Below, one piece after another: positions 13,085-24,990 of a stretch of 64,000 nt of DNA. This stretch comes from Protula sp. h YS-2021. Lineage: Eukaryota > Annelida > Polychaeta > Sabellida > Serpulidae. A program made the position numbers and the translations under genes. Location: the NCBI GenBank assembly GCA_949752745.1, contig OX457031.1:38847502-38911501 (forward strand), written 5' to 3'. The notes beneath the pieces were generated by a model. The model did not search any database, was not told the DNA's origin, and saw only the letters and a program-made list of their open reading frames with translations. Each line of letters starts with the position of its first letter. The first letter of the stretch is position 1.

Positions 13085-15420
13085 GAAAGCAGATACTACA
13101 GGAGATCTGCAAAGACCAATGCGATTGGGACGATCCCCTCTCCGACTAGATTGTTAAAAGATGCGTAATTGGTGTTGCGAACTGAAGTCTTTGGAAAACC
13201 TCAGAATACCACGATGTATTAAGCCTGATGACTTCAAAGTGAAACACGTTGAGCTACACCATTTCTCAGATGCCTGCAAAGAGGGTACAGAGAGTGTTCC
13301 TACGTAAGATTCAGTGACGAAACCGATAGAACCCACTGTTCTCTGCTATTTGCAAAAGCTAGAGTGACCCACCCTCCTGAGACTAATATCCATTCTCCGT
13401 CTGGAACTCACTGCAGCGTTGCTTTCCGTGAAGATCGGTGGCATGCGAAAACAAGAGCTGAAGTACAATGACGTAGCTGAATATTTCTGGTCAGATAGTA
13501 AGGTAGTCTTAGGATACATAGCGAACAACGCCAGGAGATTTCACATATACGTCGCAAACAGAGTGCAACAGATTCGAGATCAAACCGAAGTGAAACAATG
13601 GCACTACGTCAAAACCAGCGATAATCCAGCAGATTATGCTTCAAGAGAATCAACAACACAGAACCTTCTGAAGAACTCGACTTGGTTTCTGTGGACACTC
13701 GACTGGCAGTCATACATGAAAGAAAATCCGATGCAGAGAACTTTCAGTCCTGATGATCCCGAAATAAAGAAAGCAACTACACTTACGACACAATCACAAG
13801 GATAGGACATCAAATTCGACCTGGAACAACGTCTAAGTAATTTCTCCAGCTGGGAACGCGCGCGAAAAGCCGTGGCGTTCTGCATAAAATACATTCACAT
13901 ATTGAAATCTCGAGTACATGGAGACAAATCAAGAACAAAGACAACCGTAACAGCAGCAGATTTGTATGAAGTAGAGATAAAATCATCAGATCAATCCAAC
14001 AGAAAGCATTCAAAGAAGAAATTAAGATACTGAAATAAATTAACGAAACCCCAACAGTCGACAGAGCAATTGAGAAAGAGCGCAAGACTAAAATAAAGAA
14101 AACCAGTCTTGACCCGTTTATTGATCCAACTGGGTTGTTGAGAGTTGGTGGAAGGATGAAAGCGGCCTCGATAGATGGAAGTGTAAAGCATCCACTTTTA
14201 CTTCCAAAGAAAGGACACATCAGTCTACTTATTATTAGATATTGTCATGAAAGAACCCACCATCAAGGACGCGGCATGACAATGAATGAACTTAGGTTGT
14301 CCGGTTACTGGGTGATAGGGATGACCTCACCCGTCGCATACTGCATACGAAAATGTGTTATATGTCGGAAGTGGCGAGGATCCGTAACTGAACAAAAGAT
14401 GGGCGATCTACCTGTAGATAGGACTGAAGCAACAGCAACTTTTACCTATTGTGCTGTCGAACTGTTCGGTCCTTTCGTGATTAGACAGGGTCGCAAAGAA
14501 CTCAAGAGTTCATACGGTGCTCTCTTCACCTGTATTTCCTGCCGTGCGATTCATATCGAAACTACGGTTGATCTGACAACCGACTCGTTTCTGAACGCTT
14601 TAAGACGATTCATCTCCATACGAGGACCAATTCGGCAACTTCGTTGCGACCAAGGAAGCAATTTTGTAGGTGCGCGGCGTGAATTACTACAAGAGGCTCC
14701 GAACATCGACCAGCTAAAGATACATGACTTCCTCGCCAGGCAAGGATGCGACTTGTTTGAGTTTAAGATGAATGTACCTGCATCAAGCCATATGGGTGGA
14801 GTCAGATCAGAACTGTCAGGAGCGTTCTCGTCTCTTTGTTAGAGCGGTTTGGTACACAACTAGATGATGAAGCGCTTAGAACACCACTTTGTGAATTTAC
14901 TGCAGATGTGAACAGCAGACCATTGACTACAGGCAACATAAACGATCCCACGAGCCTAGAACCATTGACGCCGAATCATCTTCTGACGATGAAATCTAAG
15001 GTAGTACTCTCACCTCCAGGAAACTTTCAGCAAACTGATCTGTACTCCAGAAAACGATGGAGAAGAGTGCAGTATCAGACCAACGCTTTCTGGAATCGAT
15101 GGCGTAGCGAGTATCTATTATCGCTGCAAACACGTCAAAAATGATTACATCCGAGACGCGAAAAGCAAAAGGGGAGATATCGTACTCTTGAAAGATGACA
15201 ACCTACCACGCAACCGTTGGTCTTTGGGTCGCGTTGAAGACACATACTTGTCATAAAGCGATAACAAAGTACGCAAGGTGAAACTGCGCATTGGCGACCC
15301 AACACTGGACAAACGAGGCAGACCAGTTTAGAGTGCTACTTTTCTTGATAGGCCAGTACAAAAGCTAGTCCTTCTTTTAGAAAACGAGACCGGAGCATCC
15401 CCTCCAGAAGAGCCTTAAAA
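13085..15420 (+). pseudogene. BEL/Pao retrotransposon pol remnant (RNase H, integrase)
   Basis: Broken reading frames follow the pol order of BEL/Pao elements. The post-RT linker (IPRC near 13,205) leads to the RNase H region 13,419-13,805, with SDSKVVLGYI and the tail NPADYASRE. The integrase H2C2 zinc-binding region has H-x3-H near 14,255 (HERTHH) and C-x2-C (CVIC) in 14,135-14,842. The catalytic core shows CRAIHIETTVDLTTDSF and RCDQGSNFVG. After a frameshift comes the C-terminal region 14,836-15,144, with RKRWRRVQYQTNAFWNRWR and then a degenerate LDRPVQKLVLLLE ending. The gag, protease and RT parts and the 5' LTR are missing, and no 3' LTR pair was found. It is inactive. Confidence 0.85.
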
Positions 15421-15630
15421 ATCCCGATTGTGATAAATTATGTCGAAAAGACTCGGTGAATACATGAACTGAATTCGTAGATTAGTGCCAGTCGTGTTAG
15501 TGCCGTTCCCCTTCCCGACCTCATCCGTCCTTCCGCATTAAAAAGTTGAATTGTGAATGTATGAGACGTGACAGGTCATAGACGTGACAAGTTAAGACTA
15601 CGTTATAATGCTGAAGCTATTGTGACTTTT
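15421..15630. other. Sequence after the BEL remnant, possibly LTR-derived
   Basis: No gene is seen. This is the position of the 3' LTR in an intact element, but no 5' partner is available for comparison. Confidence 0.3.
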
Positions 15631-15712
15631 TTTAGGCCCAAACCCTACAGGGTTGGGGGCCTATAGACTTGGGGTGTCTGTCTGTCCGTCTGTCCGTCTG
15701 TCCGTGCCCACA
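15631..15712. repeat. Hairpin plus (GTCTGTCC)n interspersed repeat, left piece
   Basis: A hairpin-like GGCCCAAACCCTACAGGGTT...GGGGGCC head is followed by CCTATAGACTTGGGGTGTC and GTCTGTCC repeats. The matching downstream part appears at 18,422, so a later insertion seems to split this copy. Relatives lie at 18,960 and 47,816. Confidence 0.6.
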
Positions 15713-18421
15713 ATGATTATGCTATGTGGTGGATTTTCGGTACATCCGTCACTTATGTGGTTTTTCTTCCTTATGTGGTGGTTCTTATGAGGTAGCCACA
15801 TAAGCACCCATTGAGCACAAAACAAACCACATAAGGGAGTCCGTCAAAGTCCGTTGATCAACTGTCCTGTACACCATCTGTTGGAAAATAATGCAACTAT
15901 AAAGCTAATTTCTAAAGCAAATAAGGAGAGCAGCATTTGTTTAAATCCCGCTGTGGGGTGGGGAGAATCTTAAGAATACACCCACTGCGAACAATGTTTG
16001 TATTTTGGGGGATTTTTTGAAGAATAAACTTCAAAGTGTGTTTCCTCCTACAGTTTTTATCCGATTTCATTTATTTTTGGTATCTAGTACGAGGCAGCCC
16101 TAGATGGGTCGGGCATACGACTTGTGCTTTTTGACTCGATCTTGAATTTTGATTTTAGGGGAAATTTTTTAAGAAAATACCTCAAAATGAATCTTATCCT
16201 ACAGTTTTATCCGTTTATTTAACTTGTGCTAATGTGTGGTTATTACTTAAACATGCACACTGGTCCGAAATGTGAACCACGCACCAACGGAAGTTGAATA
16301 AACATGTGCACTGGCTCGAAATGCGCAACCGGACATGGACGCAAGGTAAATAAACATGCGCACTGGTTCGAAATGCGAACCGCGCATCGACGCAAGTTAA
16401 ATAAATATGTGCACTGGTCCAAACAAAGAACCACGCATCGATGCAAGTTAAGTAATCATGCGCACTGGTCCGAAATGTTAACCGCGCATCAACGCAAGTT
16501 AAACAAACATGCGCACTGGTTCCAAGTGCGAACCGCCCATTAACGCAAGTGAAATAAACATGCGCACTGGTCCGAAATGCGAACCGGGCATCAACGCAAG
16601 TTAAATAAACATGTGCACTGGTCTAAAATAAGAAACGCACATCAACGCAAGCTAAATGAACATGCGCACTAGTCCGAAATGCGAACCGCTCATCAACGGA
16701 AGTTGAATAAACATGCGCACTGGTTCGAAATGCACAACCGGACATGGACGCAAGGTAAATAAACATGCGCACTGGTTCGGAATGCAAACCGCGAATCGAC
16801 GCAAGTTAAATAAATATGTGCACTGGTCCGAACAAAGAACCACGCATCGATGCAAGTTAAGTAATCATGCGCACTAGTCCGAAATGCGAACCGGGCATCA
16901 ACTGAAGTTAAATAAACAAGCGCAGTTGTCCGAAATGTGAACCGGGCATCAACGCAAGTTAAATAAACATGCGCACTGGTCTAAAATAAGAAACGCGCAT
17001 CAACGCAAGCTAAATGAACATGCGCACTAGTCCGAAATGCGAACCGCTCATCAACGGAAGTTGAATAAACATGCGCACTGGTTCGAAATGCGCAACCGGA
17101 CATGGACGCAAGGTAAATAAACATGCGCACTGGTTCGAAATGCGAACCGCGCATCGACGCAAGTTTGATAAATATGCGCACTGGTCCGAAATTTGAACCG
17201 CGCATCAGTGCACATTAACCAAACATGCGCACTTGTTCAAAATGTGAACCGCGCATCGATGCAAGTTAAATAAACATGCGCATTTGTCTAAAACAAGAAC
17301 CGTGCATCAACGCAAATAAAAAAACATGCGCACTGGTCCGAAATGTGAACCGCGCATCAACGCAAGTTAAATAAACATGCGCATTTGTCTAAAATAAGAA
17401 CCGTGCATCAACGCAAATAAAAGAAACATGCGCACTTTTCCAAAATGTGAATCTCGCATCAACACAAGCTAAACAAACCTGCGCACTAGTCCGAAATGCG
17501 AACCGCGCATCGACGCCAGATAAATAAACATGCGCACTGGTCCGACAAAAGAACCATGCCTCGACGCAAGTTGAATAGACATGCGCAGTTTCCGAAATAA
17601 GCACCACACATTAACGCACGTTAAATATATCCACTGCTCAAAAAAAAAACCACGCATCGACGCAAGTTATCTAATCATGCGCACTGGTCCGAATTGTGAA
17701 CCGCGCATCAACGTAAGTTGCATCAACATACGCAGTGGTCCGAAATGCGAACCGGGCATCGACGCAAGCTAAATGGACATGCGCACTGGTTCGAAATGCG
17801 AACCACGCTTTGACGCAAGTTAAATAGATATGCGCAGTTGTCCGAAATACAAACCGCGCATCAGTGCACGTTAACCAAGCATGCGCGCTGGACCGAAATG
17901 TGAGCCGCACATCGACGCAAGTTAAGTTGACATGCGCCGTGATTCGAAATGTGAACCGCGCATCAACGCAAATTGAAAAAAATATGCGCAGTTTTTCCAA
18001 AGGCGAACCACGCATTAACGCAAGTTAAATAAACATGCGCACTGGTCTAAAATAAGCACCATGCATTAACGCAAGTTAAATAAACATGCGCACTGGTCTA
18101 AAATAAGCACCACGCATCAACACAAGTTAAATAAATATGCGCAGTTGTGATAGATAAGTTGTAAAATATCTTTATACAGTAAAGTGCCACATATATAATT
18201 CCGTTTATTTACAAATGACTCACACAAAGCATAAACATTATTGACATTGACATGACGCCTGCTGGGAACCACACAAGGGCACGGGCAAATATAAACCACC
18301 ACATAAGTATTTTTTATTCTCAAATAATCTTGTCCGTGACCTGCCACTTAAATGCATTTCAGGCATATCAATTGCTACCACATAATGCAACCACCACATA
18401 AGATACCTCTCGTTGGCCCGT
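15713..18421. mobile_element. Composite Foldback-like element enclosing a satellite
   Basis: The left end (15,713-15,840) has repeated CTTATGTGGT(GG) motifs. The right end (18,290-18,421) has the same motifs inverted (ACCACCACATAAG several times). The outermost bases are similar when inverted (GCCCACAATGA-type against GGCCAACGAGA-type). It lies within a GTCTGTCC-rich repeat, so the target duplication cannot be read. The interior is the 51-bp satellite. No transposase is present. Confidence 0.5.
16232..18150. repeat. 51-bp satellite, ~37 copies
   Basis: The unit is close to AACATGCGCACTGGTCCGAA then ATGCGAACCGCGCATCAACG then CAAGTTAAATA. Because 51 is 3 x 17, several frames stay open on both strands. 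The resulting 17-residue repeats are artefacts of the period, not proteins. Many units contain GGTTCG-AAATG-CGAACC, a perfect 6-bp hairpin. Higher-order similarity is visible (16,240-16,460 resembles 16,650-16,870). Confidence 0.9.
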
Positions 18422-18780
18422 CCGTCCGCCCGTCCGTCTGTCTGTCTGTCCGTCATCGCTTTTTTTGTACAAGCGATATCTCGAGAACGCAGAGGCCTAG
18501 AGACTTGATGTTGGGCTCATTTGAAAGGTCTCGACTTGTAGATGTGTCTTTTGGCCATTTTAGCTAAATGCGGTCACGTGATCTTGGCCAAATTGGCCAA
18601 AACCGCAAAAATCGACTTGTGTTTGTACAGGTGATATCTCGAGAACGCAGAGGCCTAGAGACTTGATGTTGGGCTCATTTGAAAGGTCTCGACTTGTAGA
18701 TGTATCTTTTAGCCATTTTGGCTAAATTCGGTCACGTGATCTTGGCCAAATCGGCCAAAAATCCACTTGTTCTTTAAAAG
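18422..18780. repeat. Two ~160-bp direct repeats after a (GTCC)n tract
   Basis: Copies at ~18,473-18,610 and ~18,633-18,765 share GATATCTCGAGAACGCAGAG, GACTTGATGTTGGGCTCATT and CGGTCACGTGATCTTGGCCA. They form the continuation of the GTCTGTCC repeat begun at 15,631. Confidence 0.75.
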
Positions 18781-18939
18781 TACACTGAGAAGTACCCTGA
18801 CGCATTATTTTCGACCTCAGCGAAACTCCCAAACCAGAGTAAAGCGTGATTTTGCAACTGTGGATTTGTTTTTGTTGTCGGCGATAATGAGGGATTCGGT
18901 ATCTTGATCTCAAGAACACACATATTTTTCTCAGTAAAA

Positions 18940-19080
18940 AATTGTTATCTGACCATAAAACCTGTGCGCCATAATTAGGCCCCAACCCTTCGGACTGGGG
19001 CCTATAGGTTTGGGATGTCTGTCCGTCCGTCTGTCAGTCATCGCTTTATACCCCTATGAATTTGGGGGGCGGTTGGGGCC
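18940..19080. repeat. Second hairpin/(GTCC)n repeat head
   Basis: GGCCCCAACC-CTTCGGACT-GGGGCC forms a hairpin, followed by TATAGGTTTGGGATGTC and GTCCGTCC repeats. The same architecture is seen at 15,631 and 47,816. Confidence 0.65.
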
Positions 19081-19975
19081 TGCTTGTGTTTCACAAATAC
19101 TTACTTGTTGAAAATGGGTCGAGAACTGCTCTGCTCTATTAAAGCGGGAACTCTTTAAAATCAACAAATGATATAAGTTCTATGTTGACATGGCTACTCA
19201 CAAACTACATACATGTTACGAATTGCACTTCCTGTACTTTAAGGCGTAAAATTAATATTGCGTTTCGGGGGGTTTTTTTGATAGCCTATTGCAGTATGAT
19301 AATTTATAAAACGTCAGATCATCGAAATTGAGTTGAAAGTACAATTTTGTTTTACTCATGCTCTGAAGCATCTTGAATAAATATTGTGCTGATATCAAAG
19401 TAATATTGGATTGTAAAGTAAAATTTTAAGTTTTAAATTTTGAGGAGCCATGTAACGGCTGATCCGTTGACGAGCAGCTGCTCACCGGAAGCAAATGAAC
19501 CAGTCAGATTTAAGTAGGTCAAGGCAGCCATTTGGATAGATGTATTAAACTACGCAGTTGGTAAAATTCGGATTTTTGTGGATACTTTCTTAGAATTAGA
19601 GGGCGAAAAGGTTGAAATTATATGTCATTAAATTTATCAGTATATATAGATCATCCAGGTGTAATTTTTATCAGAATTCACTCCCAGTTGTGCCACTAAT
19701 CTGCGATGATTTCTCGGATCACATAACGTATCGCCGGTTCGGTTTGTTTTCGGGGATTTTCGAGTAAATTGAACAGATTTCTGTGAAATATTAGTTTTAA
19801 AAGTATTCTTGTCGAAGCCCGAATTAGGTACCGAAAATGGTTACCGAGTTTTGTATTGTTCTTTTCAGTTTTTCACGATGTTTTGGCATTGAACAAAGAA
19901 CATTCATAGACCAGAGTCTTGCCAATAAACATCCGTTTACAACTTTAGCCTTTTATTGAAACGAACCAGTAGTTA
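19081..19975. other. No gene seen
   Basis: AT-rich, apparently unique sequence with only short open frames. Confidence 0.4.
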
Positions 19976-20282
19976 CAGTGAAAACGTAGGAGTTAACATT
20001 TTTGTCATATAATTTAGATTCATTGGTAAAAAGGAACTTAAAATTCGTTTTCTCATAATTGATCTGTGTATCAAGATTAAGGTTGAAAATCGGGTATTTA
20101 AATGTAGATAGTGACAATATGTTGGGGCAAATATAGTGTGGGAAAGCTATATCGACATAGTGACAGTTAGGACAAGTAACTCACGTTTGTCACATTCTAC
20201 GTTTGTTCTTCCTTTTAAAACGACCCTTTTATTCTTCTTCTTTTTCTTCTTCTTCTTCTTCTTCTTCTTATTATTATTATTA

Positions 20283-20326
<44 letters not shown>

Positions 20327-21112
20327 GTTACCATTATTATTATTTGCAAAATAGGTTTTATTAAATGTTCTTATAACGTAATAACTACGTAATCAGTTTT
20401 TCTGCGCCACCCAGAACGAATTAACTTACCTTAATACACATACTCCAAATGGAAATTGATGTACGTAAGAGCACGAAAACACGCACACACTTTGAAATTT
20501 TGTGCCATTCGTTAATATGTATATATTGTTATACTTTGGTTAATTAAAATATCCTTTTCACTTCACCTCTCGGGAAATTATGTGTTAAACACGTCCCAAG
20601 ATGATAAGTCCTGCTTTTTCACGGCTTTTTGTAGCCGTTGTATTGCGTCATATTTGCCCTTTTTATATTGCCTATTTATATGTTTGCAAGTTAGAAAACA
20701 GGTATTCGTAGGAAATGCGCAGTCTAAAGCTTGTCTTTCTTTCGTAAAATAAGGCGTGGATTTAAAACAGGTATGTTTAAGTTCTGTTAATAAAAGTTCA
20801 CAAGAAAACATTTACCGCATGCTGGAATTTAGCTGAAATAGAGTAAAATGGAAAGCAAAAATTAAACAGTTGCCGTTCTTTCTTATTTTCGATATGTATG
20901 CGAGAAAGCAACAGTTAGCAGATACAAATTTATTTTGAGTATTATTGACCAGAGGTTTTATCTTGGGGTATATTTGACCAGAAGGCAAATGTTGACCTTT
21001 AGGTTAACATTTTCCTAACTGCTCAATTTTATATTCATGTTGACTTAAAGTAAGTCATTGTGTGCTTTGTTATATGGTTTGCAAATGGCTGCATAATTTA
21101 ACGACATCTGCG
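19976..21112. repeat. Duplicated block with internal microsatellite (paralogue of 29,285-30,140)
   Basis: A ~270-bp module (19,980-20,240) is present again at 22,228-22,520 and 30,448-30,735, with common phrases GTCATATAATTTAGA, AATTGATCTGTGT and GACAATATGTT. A (TTC)n(TTA)n microsatellite covers 20,224-20,346. The rest aligns with 29,390-30,140 (for example AATCAGTTTTTCTGCGC and CTTCACCTCTCGGGAAATTA). Confidence 0.7.
20578..20811 (-). other. Possible decayed terminal exon conserved in a paralogous block
   Basis: A 77-residue open frame ends in KGKYDAIQRLQKAV...DLSS-DVFNT. A near-identical ending is readable at ~29,625-29,720 (minus), where a short deletion breaks the frame. A plausible splice acceptor (ACTTTTATTAACAG) lies upstream of both. 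No domain is recognised. Conservation may reflect only recent duplication, so coding status is uncertain. Confidence 0.2.
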
Positions 21113-21121
21113 TTCCAGTCA

Positions 21122-21946
21122 GGTAACAGGACAGAAGCCCCCGGGACAAAAGCCATCGGACAAAAACCACCGGGTCAAAACCCACCCTAGGACAAAAACC
21201 ACTGAGACAAAATCCACCCAAATGATTTTTTTTAATTTAAGAAATAAATCGAACTTGCGCAATTACATTAACTGCATTTGGCGTCCAGTAAATCTTATTG
21301 ACTCAGGGGTTCCTTTGGATTATTCAAGGTTGTGCAGTGTTGGGTGGGCAAACTAAAGACCAACGACTCCGGAGATATGTTCTCATTGGCTCAACCTTAA
21401 TTGCACCGACTCCGGAAAATACAAAACCTATTTTATTTGGTGAGACTACCACAGCCTCATACAAAGCCGACATACTCGGGATGGCATAGTAGGGATTAAA
21501 AAGTACTTATTTTTAATTTTTAATATCGTTGTTAAAACATGGAGTACATTGAATCAAACAAAGGAAAGCCAAAACTTCTGTACGAAGGGTACATTTATGT
21601 AAAGAACAAGAACCTAGCCAATGGCTATGTGTCATACGAATGCGAAAAAAGGCGATGCGGGCAATGTAGGGCAATTTGTTGTGTGTTACAAAGTCTGTAA
21701 TTGAGAGTTCAAAGCTTGTACTTTTACATTTGAGAAGTAAATAAAGATGTGAGCAACACCGAGGTGCTTTGAATACTTATTTTACTTATTTTACTTTGGA
21801 AGAGAAGCAAAAAAAAAACACAAAAACAAAAAAGAAAAAAATCATTTGGGTGGATTTTGTCTCTGGTGGTTTTTGTCCTAGGGCGGGTTTTGACCCGGTG
21901 GTTTTTGCCAGGTGGCTTTTGTCCCGGGGTCTTTTGTCCTAGACCC
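21122..21946. mobile_element. Foldback/MULE-like element with subrepeated TIRs
   Basis: The 825-bp element has ~110-bp terminal inverted repeats made of tandem motifs such as GGACAAAAGCCA and ACCACCGGG. The left TIR is 21,122-~21,235 and the right TIR ~21,836-21,946. It is flanked by a perfect 9-bp target duplication TTCCAGTCA (21,113-21,121 and 21,947-21,955). The unoccupied site is preserved in the paralogous block near 30,123-30,140 (GCGTTCCAGTCAACATTG). A 9-bp duplication and subrepeated TIRs fit the Foldback/MULE group. Inside is a short FLYWCH finger but no transposase. Confidence 0.85.
21539..21700 (+). CDS. Short FLYWCH-type zinc-finger ORF inside the Foldback-like element
   Basis: A 53-residue ORF starts at ATG 21,539 and reads GKPKLLYEGYIYVKNKNLAN, then GYVSYECEKRRCGQCRA. 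This follows the FLYWCH pattern (G-x-P-K-L-x-x-x-G-Y-x-Y...W/Y-x-C...C-x-A), a DNA-binding finger found in animal MULE-type transposons and some host proteins. The His pair that should complete the finger is absent: the frame ends with CCVLQSL and a stop. It is either a first exon whose partner was deleted, or a fragment from an autonomous relative. The ORF sits between the two TIRs, so it moved with the element. Expression is not indicated. Confidence 0.5.
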   Translation: MEYIESNKGKPKLLYEGYIYVKNKNLANGYVSYECEKRRCGQCRAICCVLQSL

Positions 21947-21955
21947 TTCCAGTCA

Positions 21956-22849
21956 ACACTGAAAAATTGGTGACTTGGGCATAGACCAATCAGGTTACAG
22001 ATTTATTCATGTCATGTAACAATGCCAATTGTTGAATGCTACACTTTTCAGTCCAATTTCCAAGCACATTCATCTGGGTTTCCAAAAAGATCTTACCATA
22101 GTTTGCAAACCGAAACAAAATAGAAAACAACACAACATGGGGCCCAATTTTGAGCGTACTTTTCCTTTACATCTGCACACTTTAAAAAGTTTCATTTTTC
22201 ACTGTCGACATATCCTATATTTAAAGTGAAAAACATAGCAGTTAACACTTTTGTCATATAATTTAGAGTCATTGGCAAAAAGAGCAATGGCATCGTGTTG
22301 GCATAATTGATCTGTGTCTTAATTTTATGTATATATCACCTTTTTCGTTTAAAAAATCAGGTATTTAAAGGTAGATAGTGACAATATGTTAAGGAAAATA
22401 TAATCTGATGTAATATAATATGATATTTTGTGGAAAAACGATATCGACACAGTAACAGCTAGAACACATAACACACGGTCGTCACATTCTAGTTTGTTCT
22501 TCTTTTTTAAAAGGTCCCTCTTATATTGCTTATATTGTACAGATTTAAAAAGAATATCGCTTGTAGCAATTTATATTTAATACCCCTGGTTAAAGATGTC
22601 CAAAAAAATAAATAAATAAAAAACTGATTATCCGCATGCCTTCTTGGTATATCGTAAATTACAGATAGTCACTTTGGCAACATCAGGAGAGAAACACAAC
22701 AAATTTTTAATTTTTCAAACGCTTTAGATGCCATTCTGCTAGAAATGGCGCTGTGCACTTTTCTTGATTTTTAAAAGGTTCTCGTTTGGTTTTGCAAATT
22801 ACATTAAGGCATCCATAAACTGAAATTCTCGAAACGAACCGAAATGGGA
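21956..22849. repeat. Block paralogous to 30,137-31,100
   Basis: Order and wording match the second copy (AAAGATCTTACCATAGTTTG, TTGGTATATCGTAAATTACA against TGGTATATCGTAAATCACAA). The 22,228-22,520 part is the internal module also seen at 19,980. No gene is recognised. Confidence 0.65.
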
Positions 22850-24300
22850 ACAATTGTTACTCTCCAATATATACCATGAAGTGAGAACGTTCCACTTAAT
22901 ACTTTCTGTTAGCTCGTGTGAACTTATGCGGGCTACACCCATTATAACGGTTCTGTGCTCTCTATGGGAGCCTCTCTTGTTTTTGGTAGGCAATTTTCAA
23001 AATGCTTCTTCTCCCATAATTTGGATCGGATTCCTTTCAAATTTTGCTTGAATGTTTACTCGATAGGCCTCTTTTGAAATATTGGCGGTCCCTCCAGATA
23101 GGTTTTTTGTAGCTAATTTTTTAAAAATTGTTTCTTCCACAATTATAATCTGAATGTGTCCGAATTTTGCACAGATATTCACTGCGATCTCCTGTCTTGA
23201 AAACCTGCTGAATTGTTGTTTTCTAAAAATGATAGGCAATTTCAAAAATGCTATATCTCCTACAAATTCGATGAGATTACCTTCACATTCTGTACGAATG
23301 CGTACTACGTGGGTCTCTTTTAAAATATTTTGTTGATCTGCCAAAATTGACCAAAAAAGAGCATTATTAAATTTGTTGGTAACCAGTTTTTCAAAGGGTT
23401 ACTTTGTTTCCATAATTTCCATCGGGTTGACTTCGAATTATGCATAAATGTTCACTAGGCTTTCCTGTATTGAAAAGTTACTTTTCTGCTGATTCACCAA
23501 AAATTGGCTAAATGGAGGCATTAAAAAATTAGTAGCCAAGTTTCAAAATGCTTCTTGTCCCATACTTTTGATTGCATTTCTTTCCACGTGTAAACGATTG
23601 CTCCCCATATGATTCTCTGTGGAAAATCAGTCTGTCATAAATTGGCTAAGTGGAGCCATTTATGATGTTTTGGTAAGCAATATGCAAATTGCTTCTACTC
23701 CCACAATTTGGATAAGATTGCCTTTAAATTTTGTACGAATGTTTACTTGGCGAGGCACCAAAAAGTGGCCAAATGGTGGGGATCGAGTTATAATTGTTTG
23801 GTAGCCAACCGTTCAAAGGTTTATCTTCCATAACTTTTTTTGGATTACCTTCAAACTTTGCATAAATGTTTACTTGGCAGTCAAGTCTTCAAAAGTTATT
23901 TTGTGGGCATCCGTCAGAGACTGGCTAAATAAGAGCATTTAAAAACATTCAGTAGCCAATTTTCAAAATGCTTCTTTTTTTCCCACAATTTTGACGGAAT
24001 CTGTTTAAAATTGGACTGTTTCCTAGATGTTTCTCTTTTCAGAACTTTTTTGGCGATTCTCGACAATCGGCTAATTGGTGGCGTTTAAATCTTTTTGTTT
24101 TCCAAAATGCATTGCCTGCTGCAGTTTGATTGGATTTATTCAAAGTTTTCAGAATATTACCCTTTACGTGATATTTTTTAATTGTTTTTGTTTTTCGAGA
24201 GCTCCAAAAATTGGCCTCATTTCGCCTTTTGAATGTTTTTGGGGATCAAGTTTTTGAAAACGTCTTCTACAAGTAATTCTAGTGAGACTGCTTTCATTTT
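22850..24300. repeat. ~130-bp degenerate tandem repeats (family Y)
   Basis: Units contain CAATTTTCAAAATGCTTCT, ACTCCCACAATTT, TTCAAATTTTG(T/C)A and AAAAATTGGCTAAATGG. The same family occupies 33,150-34,200. The CCAAAAATTGGC core links it to families Z and W. Several short open frames inside are repeat translations. Confidence 0.7.
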
Positions 24301-24439
24301 TAGACGCAGTCCAGCGCTTTAAAATTTACTTTTCTAAAATTCCCGAGAGATTAAGCAAATGCCGACCTTCGAAAAATTTTCAGTTTAACCGATTTTTTAA
24401 ATATACATGCAAGTCTATTGATCCTAGATTCACTCGATC

Positions 24440-24990
24440 TCGGCTGGTCACATTCTCCTTGAACATTCTTGTTGACTTCTTCCAGGTAAACAAATACTTT
24501 ATCATTTATTTTGGGCAATAACGTAACAATTAATGTAAACATGAATAAAGCAAAATAAATATACTTCTCATGTATTATTATGGTTTGTTTCCAAATTTGT
24601 TCTTTCTTTCTTTCACTGCTTTTACTGCATTGCAATGTTTTACCGTAATTTTGAAAAATGTTCTGAATGAGTTCGCGGCGTTGCGAGCTGCATGCGTTCA
24701 CGCTGGTTGCCAGGCCATGCTCACATACAAGTCTTTCCCCGAATTCTCTTCAAGTGGTTTGATTTAGATCTTGAAATGACATAAAAATAAATTTTGACAA
24801 CTAGACAAGGAAGTTAAGAAAAACAATATATTCAGTTTTCACCAAACAAAGTGTTATTTATAGATAAATAAACTTATTACTATACCCATGTTATCTTTCA
24901 TAAAAACATTATTTCAGGTTTTTAAAGCCTTTTAGCTCCTGCGTATGTGCACTATTAAATCATATATCCTCTAAGATTTTAGCCTGAATG
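24440..24990. repeat. Second copy of the 2,040-2,640 segment
   Basis: It matches in order with 2,060-2,600. In this copy the TA-type MITE and the sequence around it are absent, and Z repeats follow at once. Confidence 0.7.

Noticed and set aside
13810..14220. 136-aa minus-strand ORF in the BEL region
   Set aside because: Lies opposite recognisable BEL/Pao integrase sequence.
16243..18015. Long open frames on both strands in the satellite (17-residue protein repeats)
   Set aside because: They follow from the 51-bp period, which is a multiple of three. They occur on both strands and have no start or stop context.
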